DNA of 64,000 nucleotides from Myotis daubentonii (GCF_963259705.1 NC_081849.1:62220093-62284092); one strand, 5' to 3'. Shown: positions 1 through 11,506, counted from the stretch's first letter. Notes: a model not told the origin generated them from the letters alone. Numbers and translations: made by a program.

Positions 1-172
1 GAATAATGCCCCAAAGCATAAGATAGCAATGCTGGCAATTCAAATATGCCTAAGGAAAGCTGTAAAAAGTGCTGCTTTGAAGTGAAAAGTTTGGTCCTGT
101 CTGAGGTTTTAGGCATCCAATGGGGTCTTGGAACACCCCCCGTGGATGGATAAGGGGGGACTGCTATATGTA
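1..172 (+). mobile_element. Tigger/MER2-like (pogo-type Tc1/mariner) remnant
   Basis: The first ~90 bases resemble the start of a decayed Tigger transposase reading frame (an ATG-like GCCCCAAAGC context, then codons resembling a Lys/Arg-rich N-terminus). The stretch ending near 170 resembles the other terminus, with GGTCTTGGAAC followed by GGATAAGGGGGGACTGC. The middle appears deleted and the window edge cuts the left side. Family name is by recognition only. Confidence 0.55.
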
Positions 173-290
173 ACAGTAAAACATACTGACAAAACATTAG
201 AATGCCTGTTATATAAAGGACTTACAACCTGAAGCATTATTTTGTTATGACTTTTATAAGCACACCACCAATACTTTGGGACTGTTAGTT

Positions 291-380
291 CTATGCTGTG
301 GGTGGCTATCCTGTGCACTGTAGGATGCTTAATATTATCCCCGGCCTCTATCCACTAGATGCCAATAGCCTCTACTATTT
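291..380 (-). mobile_element. MER5A-like hAT-Charlie fragment
   Basis: The stretch with CTATCCTGTGCACTGTAGGAT and GGCCTCTATCCACTAGATGCC matches the antisense side of the old MER5A miniature hAT element. It is an ancient mammalian repeat and lacks both termini. Confidence 0.6.
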
Positions 381-737
381 TTAAGAGATATGCTAACATG
401 TATTATGATTATGTTGTAATTAAGCACTGTTGATATATAGAGCAATAATCTATGTATCCAACTACTGACTGTCACATGTAAAATGGTACAAAGAAGAAAT
501 GCTAATACTTGTCATTTGTTAAAGTTTGAAAAAACCTTAACAATGAGCTTCTAATTCCTTAAAATGGAGTTTTCTAACTCAAGTCACTATAAACTTTTAG
601 TATAGAGAAAGCAAGCCTACTGCTTCCTTTATAATCCAATACCTATTACATTAGAATAGTACTATTTCAAATCATCCTGTTAGGCAAATTAAGAATGGCA
701 CCAAACAAAAAATAAAAGGTACTAATAACTCTTTTAG

Positions 738-929
738 TCTGACTGATGTATCTATGAACCAAGAGGTCATGGTTCCATTCTTGGTCTGGGCACATGCCCA
801 GGTTGTGGTCTCCATCCCCAATAGGGGGTGTGGAGGCAGCCAGATCAATGGTTCTCTCTCATCATTGATGTTTCTACCCCTCTCCCTCTCCTTTCCTCTC
901 TCTGAAATCAATAAAAACATTTTTAAAAA
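738..929 (+). mobile_element. VES-type SINE
   Basis: A tRNA-derived SINE with a decayed head, a CTCTCTCATCATTGATG middle and a GAAATCAATAAAAAC tail. Imperfect duplications of a TACTAAT..TCTTTTAGT motif flank it at about 720-737 and 930-946. Confidence 0.8.
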
Positions 930-960
930 ATACTAATTCTTTTAGTGTATTGTTTTTCAA

Positions 961-1273
961 CTAGAGGCCCGGTCAACAGATTCATGCACCGGTGGGGTTC
1001 CTCAGCGTAGCCTGCTTTGATCGGGCTGAAACCCGCATCCAACATCCCCCGAAGAATGTAGTAGAGCGTGTAGTGGCAGGCGGTTGGGGAGGAGGCACTC
1101 CTGCTCATCCAGCTCCGACACATCCTGGTCAGCTGAGTGATGTTCCAACTGTAGGAGTGCACTTACTACCAGGGGGCAGCTCCTGCATTGAGTGTCTGCC
1201 CCCTGGTGGTCAATGCGCATCATAGCGACTGGTCCACCAGTTGACAGGTCACTTAGGCTTTTATATATATAGA
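961..1273 (-). mobile_element. HeliBat-like non-autonomous Helitron
   Basis: Read on the minus strand it starts TCTATATATATAAAAGCC at 1273 and ends GGGCCTCTAG at 961. It sits between A and T without a target duplication, as Helitrons do. The 3' subterminal hairpin is decayed. Inside, at about 1165-1209, is a palindromic pair of CCACCAGGGGGCAG-type motifs. Confidence 0.85.
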
Positions 1274-1639
1274 TTATACAACAGAGTAACATGAATATTA
1301 AGAGAATAGAAAAACAAAGCTGTGTATCTATACATGGGGAGCTAGACACAAAATTAAACAGATTAAACCTAAACATCATAATTCTAAAAAGTCAATTGTA
1401 TCACCTGCTTTGAACATGAATAAAGCTTATTAAAAAGAAACACTTCACATTTTTCCATTAACTCAAACATACATCTCACTTTACAAGGCCGGATTTCAAT
1501 AAGGATATACTATACTAGAAGTGAAACTGGCCACATTTATGGAACTGGGAGTCGATTAATCAACTTTTAATAGCAACTCAATACTATAATCATGTATATC
1601 AGAAAATGTTCAAAAGGACAATTATAAAAACAAAATTAC

Positions 1640-1828
1640 CTCCTTTGAGTCATCTATTCTCTCAAAATAGACAAAAGCAAATCCTCGTGATCGTCCAGTT
1701 CGCTGATCATAAACCACATTGACACCACTCAATGGTCCATATCGAGAAAATACTTCACGAAGATCTCTCTCTGTTGTATACAAACTGAGGCCAAACACTC
1801 CAAGACAAGTGTTGGGATCTGGATTTGC
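1640..1828 (-). CDS. TRA2A: TRA2A exon 4 (first part of RRM)
   Basis: Transformer-2 alpha is a nuclear SR-like splicing activator that binds GAA-rich exonic enhancers through one RRM flanked by RS domains. This exon encodes 63 residues (113-175 counting from the start codon in exon 1). It carries RNP2 (CLGVFGL, residues 120-126) and RNP1 (RGFAFVYF, 160-167), ending in DDSKE. The signature [12 protein letters not shown] separates TRA2A from its paralogue TRA2B. The acceptor CAACAG sits at 1834-1829 and the donor GTAATT at 1639-1634. Both ends are phase 0. The second half of the RRM and the C-terminal RS domain are off the left edge. Confidence 0.97.
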
Positions 1829-2010
1829 CTGTTGAATAAAGATGTCGTTTAATTTTAAGCTCCAAATTAAAATAAATATTAAAACAGAAATACTATGCTT
1901 AGAACACCTTACCCAAAGACTATACTGTTTCAAGTGACTTGAAAATAATTTAAGAGGAAAATAAACCAATGAGTTATATCCTACAGTTTACAATAACACT
2001 CCTGCCTTCT

Positions 2011-2467
2011 TCTTCTTCTTCTTTTTTTAAAATATATTTTATTGATTTTTTTTACAGAGAGGAAGGGAGAGGGATAGAGAGCCAGGAACATCGATGAGAG
2101 AGAAACATCAATCAGCTGCCTCCTGCACACTCCCTACTGGGTATGTGCCCGCAACCAAGGTACATGCCCTTGACCGGAATCGAACCCGGGACCCTTCAGT
2201 CCACAGGCCGATGCTCTATCCACTGAGCCAAACTGGTTAGGGCAGGGGTGGGGAAACTTTTTGACTCGAGGGCCACAATGGGTTCTTAAACTGGACCGGA
2301 GGGCTGGAACAAAAGCATGGATGGAGTGTTTGTGTGAACTACTATAAATTCAAAGTAAACATCATTACATAAAAGGGTACGGTCTTTTTTTTTTTTTTAG
2401 TTTTATTCATTTCAAACGGGCCGGATCCGGCCTGCGGGCCGTAGTTTGCCCATGGCTGGGTTAGGGC
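2011..2467 (-). mobile_element. VES SINE carrying a nested hAT element
   Basis: The SINE has a T-rich 3' tail at about 2011-2055 and the tRNA-like head ends near 2242, continuing as the last few bases 2459-2467. A perfect 16-base target duplication (AACACTCCTGCCTTCT) lies at 1995-2010 and 2468-2483. The duplication brackets SINE plus hAT together, so the hAT jumped into the SINE head. Confidence 0.93.
2243..2458. mobile_element. non-autonomous hAT (nhAT) element
   Basis: A 216-bp element with hAT-like ends (CAGGGGTGGGGAAACTTTTT and GTTTGCCCATGGCTG) and a perfect 8-bp target duplication GGTTAGGG at 2235-2242 and 2459-2466. There is no coding capacity. Confidence 0.92.
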
Positions 2468-3165
2468 AACACTCCTGCCTTCTGTGGAATAAACTTCAGG
2501 TTGTAGCCTGAAAAAAACAAAAACTCCACTCTGTAGCCCAGCAATTTTCAGAATGCATACTAAGAATTCATCCTTAGTTTAATGCCATATTTCTAGTTTA
2601 TTCAAATGTTTTACATCCCTATAGATGAGTACTCAATCAGACTTTATCTGCAATTGCTGATTAGACTCCCCACTGCCCAATTTCATTCCTTAGTAGATGC
2701 ACATGGCAGTCTGCAGTATCACATGGGAGAAGCACAGCATAGTAGTTAAGCACAGGAATACTAGTCAAGAGTTTGGTTGAAATCTGTACTCTGCCAGTTA
2801 GCCAAAAACAAAGCTCTATTGTCACATATTCAAGACTCAACTTATCCATAACATGGCAACTTGCCTCACAGATGTTAAGAATATTAACTGTATTAAAGAA
2901 TTCTGCACAGTACTCATATTATGAGTGCTGGCTATTTCTATAGTTTTTGGTATTTATTTGCTGTCTACCCACTAACTGCCATAAAACTTTTAATTTCATT
3001 ATTCTCAACTCAGATTATGCTTTCCATTTTAGTTTTGGAACATACCATTTCTCTCCAAATTTCATCTCTTTAAAACTACTCAAGAGTCAAGGAAAGAAAA
3101 TATACTTAAATGTACATTAAATAATATCCATACCCTCAAGGATTCTTCTTAAGTACTACTTTTTT

Positions 3166-3376
3166 TTTAAATTAAAAAATATGTTTTTATTGATTTTCTT
3201 TAGAGAAGAGGTAGAGGGACGGTGAAATAGAAACATCAATGAGAAACATGGCCTCCTGCATGCCCCCTACTGGGGACTGAGTAACCAAGCTGGCATGTGC
3301 CCAGACTGGGAATTGAACCAGTGACCTCTTGGTTCATGGGTTGATACTCAACCACTGTGCAACACTGGCAGGCTTG
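3166..3376 (-). mobile_element. VES-type SINE
   Basis: Antisense SINE with TTTTTATTGATTTTC near its tail and GAATTGAACCAGTGACC in the B-box region. The target duplication AGTACTACTTTTT lies at about 3152 and 3377. Confidence 0.9.
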
Positions 3377-3485
3377 AGTACTACTTTTTAAACCATGGTC
3401 TCACTCTCATAAAGCAAGATATTATGCTATGACTAAAAACATATTAAAGATAAAATAAGTTCATTAACTTTTATAAACCACATAC

Positions 3486-3651
3486 CCTGCTGCCTGTATG
3501 TCTTCTCCGGTTGGACATTGGAGAATGACTTCGGCTCCTTCGACGCCGGTATTCTGGTGTATATGACCTACTTCGAGATCGTCTCCTATGAGAGTGAGAA
3601 TGGGACCTGGATCGGCTGTAACGTCTATGAGAATGCCTCCTTGACCTCGAC
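3486..3651 (-). CDS. TRA2A: TRA2A exon 3 (N-terminal RS domain)
   Basis: Encodes residues 57-112, almost entirely Arg-Ser, Arg-Arg and Ser-His dipeptides: [31 protein letters not shown], then NRRRHTGSR. This is the first RS domain, which is phosphorylated by CLK/SRPK kinases and mediates protein contacts in the spliceosome. The acceptor is TTTCTCTCCCAG (ending at 3652) and the donor is AGG/GTATG at 3486/3485. The exon is 166 nt, entered after two bases of an Arg codon and leaving in phase 0. The paralogue TRA2B has a related but distinct RS domain. Identity is secured by the contiguous RRM exon. Confidence 0.97.
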
Positions 3652-3898
3652 CTGGGAGAGAAATAAATGCAGGTAATACTTAAACAAATGGCTAATGCCA
3701 AGGACCTATATATATATCCCTGTTTATTCTCAGCTCCTTACTGAAGAAAGGGTAGTCTTCCTCTTGTTCTCTTAATCATTACAATCTCCTCCTTGTTCTC
3801 AGTCTATCCTTTCTCCATTCTCTCTTTTCACCTTACCTTATAAGCATTTTAAAGTTCTGCTTTCTTTTAAAAACAAAATAAAAAACAAACAAACAAAG

Positions 3899-4115
3899 CC
3901 AAACCGGTGTGGGTCAGTGGATAGAGCGTCAGCCTGCAGACTGAAGGGTCCCGGGTTCAATTCTGGTCAAGGGCATGTACCTTGGTTGCGGGCACATCCC
4001 CAATGGGAGGTGTGCAGGAGGCGGCTGGTAGATGTTTCTCTCTCATTGATGTTTCTAAATCTCTATCCCTCTCCCTTCCTCTCTGTAAAAAATCAATAAA
4101 AAATATATTAAAAAA
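3899..4115 (+). mobile_element. VES SINE (full length)
   Basis: Head with GTCAGTGGATAGAGCGTC and GGGTTCAATTCTGG (A- and B-box regions), CTCTCTCATTGATG middle and AAAAAATCAATAAAAA tail. It is sense to the plus strand and antisense to TRA2A. Confidence 0.92.
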
Positions 4116-4436
4116 ACAAAAAACAACAAAAAGCCCAACTACCACTAGGAAGGAAATTCTGCAATATTCAACACAGATGAAATATGAGGGCATTATGCTA
4201 AATGAAACAAGTTACTCACAAGAAAACAAATACTGTATAACTCCATTTATATGAAGCATTTGGTAGTCATAGTAAAATGGTCATTGCCAGGGGACAGGAG
4301 GAGAGAATGGGAACTCATGGTTTAAGGGGTATAGTTTCCGTTTTACAACAGATAAAAAGAGTTATGGGGATGGATGGTGGTGATGGCTGCATAACAATAT
4401 GAAATGTATATAACATCACTGAGCTGTACATTTTTA

Positions 4437-4648
4437 TTTTTTTAAGGATATTTTTATTGATTTCAGAGAGGAAGGAAGAGGGAGCGAAACATCAATGATG
4501 AGAGAATCATTGATCGGCGGCCTCCTGCACACCCCCTACTGGTGATCGAGCTTGCAACCCGGGCATGTGCCCTTGACTGGAATGGAACCCAGGACCCTTC
4601 AGTCCGAAGGCCAATGCTCTATCCACTGAGCCAAACCAGCTAGTGCAC
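4437..4648 (-). mobile_element. VES SINE
   Basis: Antisense copy with TTTTTATTGATTTCAGAGAGG at the tail and CCACTGAGCCAAACCAGC at the head. A CTGTACATTTT-type duplication is visible at about 4426 and 4652. Confidence 0.9.
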
Positions 4649-4743
4649 TGCACTGTACATTTTAAAATGGTTATGGTTGTTACGTGTATTTTACCACAAA
4701 AGAGACAAAACAAACTATTAACACCACAATAAAATCCTTTGTT

Positions 4744-4958
4744 TTTTTTAAATATATTTTATTGATTTTTTTTCAGAGAGGAAGGGAGAGAGATAGTCAG
4801 AAACATCGATGAGAGAGAAACATCGACCAGCCGCCTCCTGCACATCCCCCACCGGGGATGTGCCCGCAACCCTGGTACATGCCCTTGACCGGAATCGAAC
4901 CTGGGACCTTTCAGTCCGCAGGCCGACGCTCTATCCACTGAGCCAAACCGGTTTCGGC
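4744..4958 (-). mobile_element. VES SINE (young copy)
   Basis: A near-consensus antisense copy with a perfect 15-base target duplication ATAAAATCCTTTGTT at 4729-4743 and 4959-4973. This is the last SINE before the 5.8-kb SINE-free block. Confidence 0.95.
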
Positions 4959-5754
4959 ATAAAATCCTTTGTTGAATCACTTATTACCTCTTTAATATAG
5001 TACTATATTCTTCCTTTACTCTTAAGTATCATTTCCTTTCCAATCTTTCTTTAGCCGCTGCAATCTAGCATCTACTAAATTAACCTAAAGGCAATTCTAA
5101 TCTAATGGTCTTCATTTCTTTAAGCTTTCAAGAGCTTCTCCATCTTTCCACTGCTGATTCCCTAGTTTGTTTCCTACTTTGTTGAGGAGGTAAGTGATAG
5201 GGACTCTTAATCACCCAGGGATTTCTCTCCCTCCCCTCCAGCTCCCTGCCACTACATCTGACCAGAATTCCACCCTGGACTTCAGTCAGAATCTTCAGGT
5301 AAAGAATGTAGATGGAATGTGAATCTTGAAAAAGCTTCTCAAATCATTTTGATAACCAGCCCAACAAACTTACATCAGCTTTCTCTGTACTAAATTACAT
5401 GCCAAGACAATTATTTTGTTGTGCAAGTATTACTAAAATAAAATAAGAAAACTAATGCTCAAATGTCAAGCACATTTCAATCAACTGACATTTAATTTGT
5501 TGTAATAGCTAGCTAGTATCTGATAGATTGAGTTGAGATAATTCTACCTTATCTAAGTCTGTATCTAGAATGTATTATTCAATCCTAAACTCCATTACTA
5601 AGCAGTTTGAGAAAACTACTTCATAATTTTTGAATCATTAATAAAATGTCTATATAAAATGAGGTAAAAATAAGGGATTTTGGAAAAAACAAACACTACT
5701 TTGCCCTGAAAAACCCTAAAAAAGCATTTTAAGTATTATTTTAAACACACATAC

Positions 5755-5888
5755 CTGGATTTTGATCTTGATCGAGAATGGGATTCAGAATGTTTGGAAA
5801 CCCTTGATGGACTACGAGATCCTGACCTGCTCTCCGATTTTACGCGAGCAGGAGTTCCCATTGGAGATTTTGACTGAGAGCGAGACTC
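5755..5888 (-). CDS. TRA2A: TRA2A exon 2 (start of RS domain)
   Basis: Encodes residues 13-56, beginning ESRSQSKSP and including TPARVKSESRSGSRSPSR and a run of SRSRSKS. It forms the Ser/Arg-rich start of the first RS domain. The acceptor reads TCTTTGTTAG with AG at 5890-5889; the donor is CAG/GTATGTG at 5755/5754. The exon is 134 nt, entered in phase 0 and leaving two bases into an Arg codon, which matches exon 3. Skipping it would shift the frame, so exon 1 to exon 3 joins would not make the normal protein. Confidence 0.97.
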
Positions 5889-6180
5889 CTAACAAAGAAG
5901 ACAGTATTACAAATGGCACTGGTCAAGTAGATGCCTAACACCTAACATTTAAAGTACCGTAATTATTTATATTGATTGCTCCTGAAAAAACAAATGGTTA
6001 GGCAACACCCTCCAGAAAAAATTTCAACTCATTAATAACCCATTGTTAATACTGCTAACTGTCCTCAATAATTCCCTACTTGAACCAGATCACCAATTCT
6101 CTATTAACTAAGTAATCATGCAAATTCATCTACAACTTGATCATACAGACACTGGAACATAAACCATACATTTACTTAAC

Positions 6181-6481
6181 CTAGGACCCATTCATTCTTC
6201 CAGATTCTTTTAATTCTACTTCACTCTTGCTTTCTACTTCTCTTCATTCTTCATTGAGTTTTTCATTTTTCATACTTCGTGTATTCTTCCCCAATTCAAA
6301 CAATTCAAAATAGCCTTAAAAAAATATTCAAGTGCTTCTATCTGACCAATCTTCTGTTCAATTTTTTCCCCCATTCAATTTTAATTTTCTGATCTTTAAT
6401 ACTTTTCATTAGCCTTCTTTTATCTTGATTTATCTTCCACATTCTTGGAAAAAACTCTTCAATTTCTTCACGAACATTAAC
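6181..6481 (-). other. TRA2A: candidate TRA2A poison (NMD) cassette exon
   Basis: On the minus strand a branch-point-like TACTAA precedes a TTCTTTTTCC tract and an AG at 6483-6482. The following ~300 nt are dense in GAA/AGAA (plus-strand TTC), the known TRA2 binding motif, and end CCTAG followed by GTTAAGT at 6180. Joined in phase 0 after exon 1 the frame stays open for 47 codons and then meets TAG at 6340-6338. Both TRA2 paralogues are known to have a highly conserved premature-stop exon between early coding exons that TRA2 proteins themselves activate. The acceptor is good. The donor is weak as read (GTTAAG lacks G at +5), so the right-hand boundary is uncertain. Confidence 0.62.
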
Positions 6482-9400
6482 CTTAATGGAAAAAGAACAT
6501 TTAGTATATTTAAGCACGTGGGGATTATAAAACTCTGCTGGAGTTCAGAATGTTATCTACCAAATGGAAAGCCAGCAGGTAAAGTGCAAATAACTAGTTT
6601 ATTTAAAAAACAATTTTATAATCTTTAAAACTGCTCAAAAGTCTAGTTTCTAAAAATTAGGGAATTCTGAATTTTTCTAAATGTTTTTACCATACTCTTC
6701 ACCCTCCTCCCCTTTCATGTTTCATCCTAGTTCCTAAAATGTGAACAATTTTAATGTGAATACTTAATTCGAGCATAAATCTAACATGAACTATAATCCC
6801 CGACCTACATTTTCACTAATTTATAACCTGAAGAATAAGCTTTCACTAAGCCATGCAAAGCATCCTACCCTGAAATATTTGCACACACCTATCTAAACTC
6901 AAACACTGCAGGACACATGCTAAGGTTCAAAGGAGTAGAAAAAAATTAGTACAATTACTAACACCTCCCAATTTTGTTTGACCTATCTTTGCTTACTCCG
7001 ACTTAACCAGGAAGATAAGTTCTGACAAGCATTCTGAAAAAAGTAAGGGGAAAAGCATGAAATTCTTAAAATTCCACCACCCCCCTTGTAAATTCCTAAT
7101 ATATGTATATTTGCACCTGTGGCATTTAAAAACTCTATATTACCCATTAAGTATCATATAGCACAAGAATTTATCACAAAATTATAACATGGTCTTTATT
7201 TTTTATCCCACCTCCTTTTGTTCATAGTTTTTGCAGGTTTTATGCAGCTATGCATTATTTATACTCCCCCTTCAATGACTATATCCTATACCAGAAAACT
7301 GGCTTCTGAAAAAGTTGAAATTAAAAACAACTACTTTCCAAATCAAACAATTTCAAACTAAAAGACTTCCTACCATGCAACCTGCTTACAACTTTTCCTT
7401 TACATTTAACTTAATGTCAAAAACTGTACTAATGCTGCTATGCATATTTATTTTTTCAGATGAAAACAAAACTGAATATATTTAGCTATCTACACAATAT
7501 CTCACATACTCTCTAAATTTCTGGACAGAAGCCTGGAGCAGGAACAGCAATTTAGGCCGTTTGATTCTCTGAAACTGTAAAAGCAGCATATTCAGTACTT
7601 TAAAAAGGGGTGGGGGACACAAATAATTTGCTTGTAATTGCAGTCTCACAGACTGGCTCACTAACTACGCTGATTTAAGAATATCTTCCCCTCTCTCTTT
7701 TTGCTTTCCTGTCTATAAAACAAATCCTCTGGTATAACATTCATTTATACTACTGTAGAATAGTAGTAGGTGGAACAGTGCCTATGAACATCAGCACAGC
7801 CCTTGTTTATCAGAAGGCTTTGTGCTCTGTGACACCATAAAACTTTCCATTTTACTAGGACAGAAATAAAAATCCTATATATTAAAACAACAAATTTATT
7901 CTTAAATGTTTATGTGAAGCTTTCTAGTAAAGGATAAAAATGTTAAGGCACAAATATATGTGTATATTTCATTTTCAAATGTTCTCTCATCAGCATGACT
8001 AATGGTTGAAAATTATTCAGTGGTAATGAAAATTACCACTTCTTAGAAACTAACATAAATAAGGTAATCAGTAACATCTTAAATTTTAAATCCCAGTGCT
8101 GGCATAGCTCATTGGGAAAAATGCAATTTTCCTTTTATTTGCTAACAAAGTATTAAGACAGGTCAGTATCTTTTCAAAAGACATTAGCATATTTTTAAAG
8201 AAGACTTGCTTTTTATTATCCAGTGTTACAAATATCTAACTTCCTTTGTTGCCTATCCTTCAATTTTGTTTTAGCAGGGAACCTAAATCTGCATACATTT
8301 TTTCATAGAATCATTCAAGGTTAAAAAACAGTCCTCTTAACTCCCATTAACTCCTAGTTTCAAGGCTGTTACTATTGGTTTACTCTCCCCAAAACAATGT
8401 ATAAACTCGAGACTTTAAAAAAATAAATCAATACTCATCAGTACACTTAACCTAAAAAATAAATTATAAGGAAAAAAAAAACACACAAAAAATGTAAACT
8501 ATATAGAGAAAAAAATTAAAATAAAATACACCTTTAATTCTTCAAAATTTTTATAATACTAAAAAAGGCCTGTCCTAAGAACTAGTTGTTAATAGTCTTC
8601 ACACACAGAAAAATGGTCATTATTAATATTTACCATTTTAAAGCAACTTATTTCTCCAATGCTAGTGCCAAATAAATGTCGTTTTCACTGAACTGTACAT
8701 TAGAAACCAGGCTACAATGAGCCCTTTATGGACAAATGCTACATTTCCTTTTTTACCTTTGACTTGCAACCAAATCATATCACAAATTTTAATGTAAGTC
8801 TTAAATAGGCTTCCATTCCATCATAACCACTATAAATCAAAAGCCAAGCAAAAAGTCCTCACCGCACAACCTGCTCAAATAACGTGTTTGTTCTTTTAAC
8901 TTGTTTACTATCAAGGTACCTCTGCTGGTAGCTGGACATAGCCTCCTCTCCCATCGCCCCAAAAAGGAAGAAGCTAACCATAAATATTAAGGAAGTTACG
9001 AGTATTCAATAAAGCCATCTAGGAGCCATCTTTCTTTTCTGTGTTAAAATACAATTGTATTTTACATATTGAAAATAACTGCAACAACCACATACTACTA
9101 TTTTAATCAGGAAAATGGGTTATTCAATATATGCACACATTGCAGAACACAATTTCCACAGCAAGCAATAACTGCAGTGCTTTTTAAAAAAGCTGGTTTC
9201 ATATTATAGGTGAAAAAATTTACACCAATAGATGCTTAATACTTAAACACATAATCCAATATAAATGCTACACTGTAACCCATACTACTGCTATGGCAAG
9301 GTAAACTCTATGCCAAGTAATAGTGGCAAGTTTACACAATTCAAATCTATATGACTAGAATGTAAACTTTTAAAATAAACTTTCTCAAAATATATTTCAC

Positions 9401-10811
9401 CACTATTTTATGAAGGTGGGTATCTATTTCCATAGAAATACACTAGTGCATTTAGGTAAATTGTATGTCCAAGGGAGGGGGCGCTTAAATTACCCAAATA
9501 ACTTATATTGTACTGCACCAAGAACCTCACTCTTTAGGACATATGAAAACCTGCTTTCACTCAATTCTTTCATTTCAGTCGACAGAAATAGCAGTTCTGT
9601 CTCCTTTCTCGAGTATGATAGGCTGCTTCTTTTACAGACTCCTAGGCTTATAAAAGTCCCTAACAACTATTAGAGCAATTCCTTAAAAAAACAAACAAAA
9701 ACCCCTAAATTCTCACATTAGCTATTTTTAAATGATTTCCCTATCTTTAAGGTTATACCTATATGATGTATTCTGAATGAGGTTAGAGTGGTCTTTGTAT
9801 CTGCAAAGACTCACAGATATTTTAAATGTGGCTCGTAAACCTGCCAGCTTATATGCCATCATCAATTAAATCCAAAAAGCTAGTGTACTAAGTGACAATT
9901 TCAAAGGCATAGAAAACAACTTTATAAGAACTAAAAAGGTTTCGGTATAATAAAGGCAGTAAACAGCAACTAAAAGCAGACTACTAAAATAAGAACCTGT
10001 CATAGTACTCTCTACTTATGTTCTCATTTTCTAATGTCATGAAGTACTTATGAATTTGAATAAGACTAGGGCCTTAGTTTCAAGGAAAAATAAACTTTTC
10101 CTTCTACTTCAGATGGGTCAGGCCTAGTCACATCTTTCGTGAAAATTATGAGACAATAAGGACTACACACAACTATACATGGCAGTAACTTAGAGGAGGG
10201 GAGGAAAAAACCACATTTCCTTTCATTATTCACCTCAACTTTCTTTCACAGGGTTTACTGATTCTTTTTCCCACTTGATCTTTGCCATTTTCTCACCTCC
10301 ACTTGTCTTGCTAAATCTGTTATGACATAGGAACATTATCAGTATTAATTCAGCATGTAAACATATACCTTTTACAAAGGTTCCATGGTTAGTTATTTGA
10401 TATCTAAGCACCCACTGATATTACAAAGAGTTTTCACACTGTCTGGCAAGTTCTACGAAATTATTATGCTAATTATTCATGGCTATTTCACACTTGTTAT
10501 ATCCTAGGTAAATAACTAGTTCATTTACAAAATCAAGTCCATAAGTTTATTTGTATTTTTAATGGAGCTCATTCATAAATATTTAAATCTCTTAATATTA
10601 GTTCAGGTCCCAAAACCGAACTAATTCTCTTTCAGAAATGGTACAAATATTAAGCAGCATCTATGACAAATCTGTAAAATTACAGTTATGCTCTGTGGCT
10701 ACAATTAGTTGCATTGCTCCTTTAAAAAATGCTACCTTCTACTTATATTGAGCAAATTAGTACCCTTCAGTGAAAGAAATCTCAAATGTAAAAATCTGAG
10801 CATTAAAATTA

Positions 10812-10990
10812 GATGATCCCTGCCGGGTAGCTCAGTTGGTTATAGTGCTGTCCCAATAGGTTCAATCCCCAGTCAGGGCACATACAAGAATCAGCCAATG
10901 TATGCATAAATAAGTGGAACAACAAATTGATGTCTCTGTTTTTCTCCACCTCACTCTCAAATCGATTAATAATAATTAAAAAAAAAACAG
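10812..10990 (+). mobile_element. tRNA-derived SINE, older bat subtype
   Basis: Head CCGGGTAGCTCAGTTGGTTA and GGTTCAATCCCCAGTCAGG (A- and B-box like), then AACAAATTGATGTCTCTG and an AATAATAATTAAAAA tail. It has diverged from the abundant VES copies. Confidence 0.8.
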
Positions 10991-11460
10991 ATAACAATAG
11001 TACTTAATTTTAGGAAGAAAACCCAAGACAAATAAGACTGTATCAAGTTTAATACAACGCCTACTATAAGAAAGGAAGCTTTATCCTTTTCTAATAGGTT
11101 GATGTGATGAGAGAGGAAATTAAATTTCTGAAAAAACTGAACTGAAAGCTAAAGTGCGGACATTTTATCTATAAAATAGGAAATCAATTTTATTTACATT
11201 ATTTTAAACTTTTATCAACAGAAAAGTAAAAAACCGAGTTTTAGGTTTTTTGTTGTTTATTTTTTATTTTTAAAAGGAGCCAGTCACCAAGCTGGCTTTT
11301 GAATGATGTAGTCACTGCCTCTATTATTGCAAATCAGGTTTCAGATAAGAAATAAATCTTCCCCTATTTCTGCTATTCAACAAAATATCAACAAATTTTA
11401 ATTCCCAAATTGGTACAGATGAACTTGTGTTTTGCTCTTCATTTGTATTATTTAGTCAAT

Positions 11461-11506
11461 CACACACACACACACACATATATATGTGTGTGTGTGTGTA
11501 TATATG
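11461..11506. repeat. (CA)n(TA)n(TG)n self-complementary microsatellite
   Basis: A run of CA repeats passes through TATATA into TG repeats, so the whole tract is one palindrome able to form a hairpin or cruciform. It lies in TRA2A intron 1. Confidence 0.95.

Larger units (their letters stand above)
1..1639 (-). other. TRA2A: TRA2A intron 4 (partial), runs off left edge
   Basis: This is intronic sequence downstream of the RRM-encoding exon. The next TRA2A exon, starting with the codons after Lys-Glu in the RRM, is not found here, so it lies outside the window. The intron holds the Tigger remnant, a MER5A fragment, one SINE and one Helitron. No other gene is seen; 390-737 and 1274-1639 are plain AT-rich intron. 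Confidence 0.85.
1829..3485 (-). other. TRA2A: TRA2A intron 3
   Basis: A GT-AG intron (donor GTATG at 3485, acceptor ending 1829). It contains two SINE insertions, one with a hAT element nested inside. The parts between are AT-rich with no other feature seen. Confidence 0.95.
3652..5754 (-). other. TRA2A: TRA2A intron 2
   Basis: Donor GTATGTG at 5754 and acceptor ending 3652. It holds three SINEs at 3.9-4.96 kb. The stretch 4974-5754 next to exon 2 has no recognised repeat. Confidence 0.95.
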
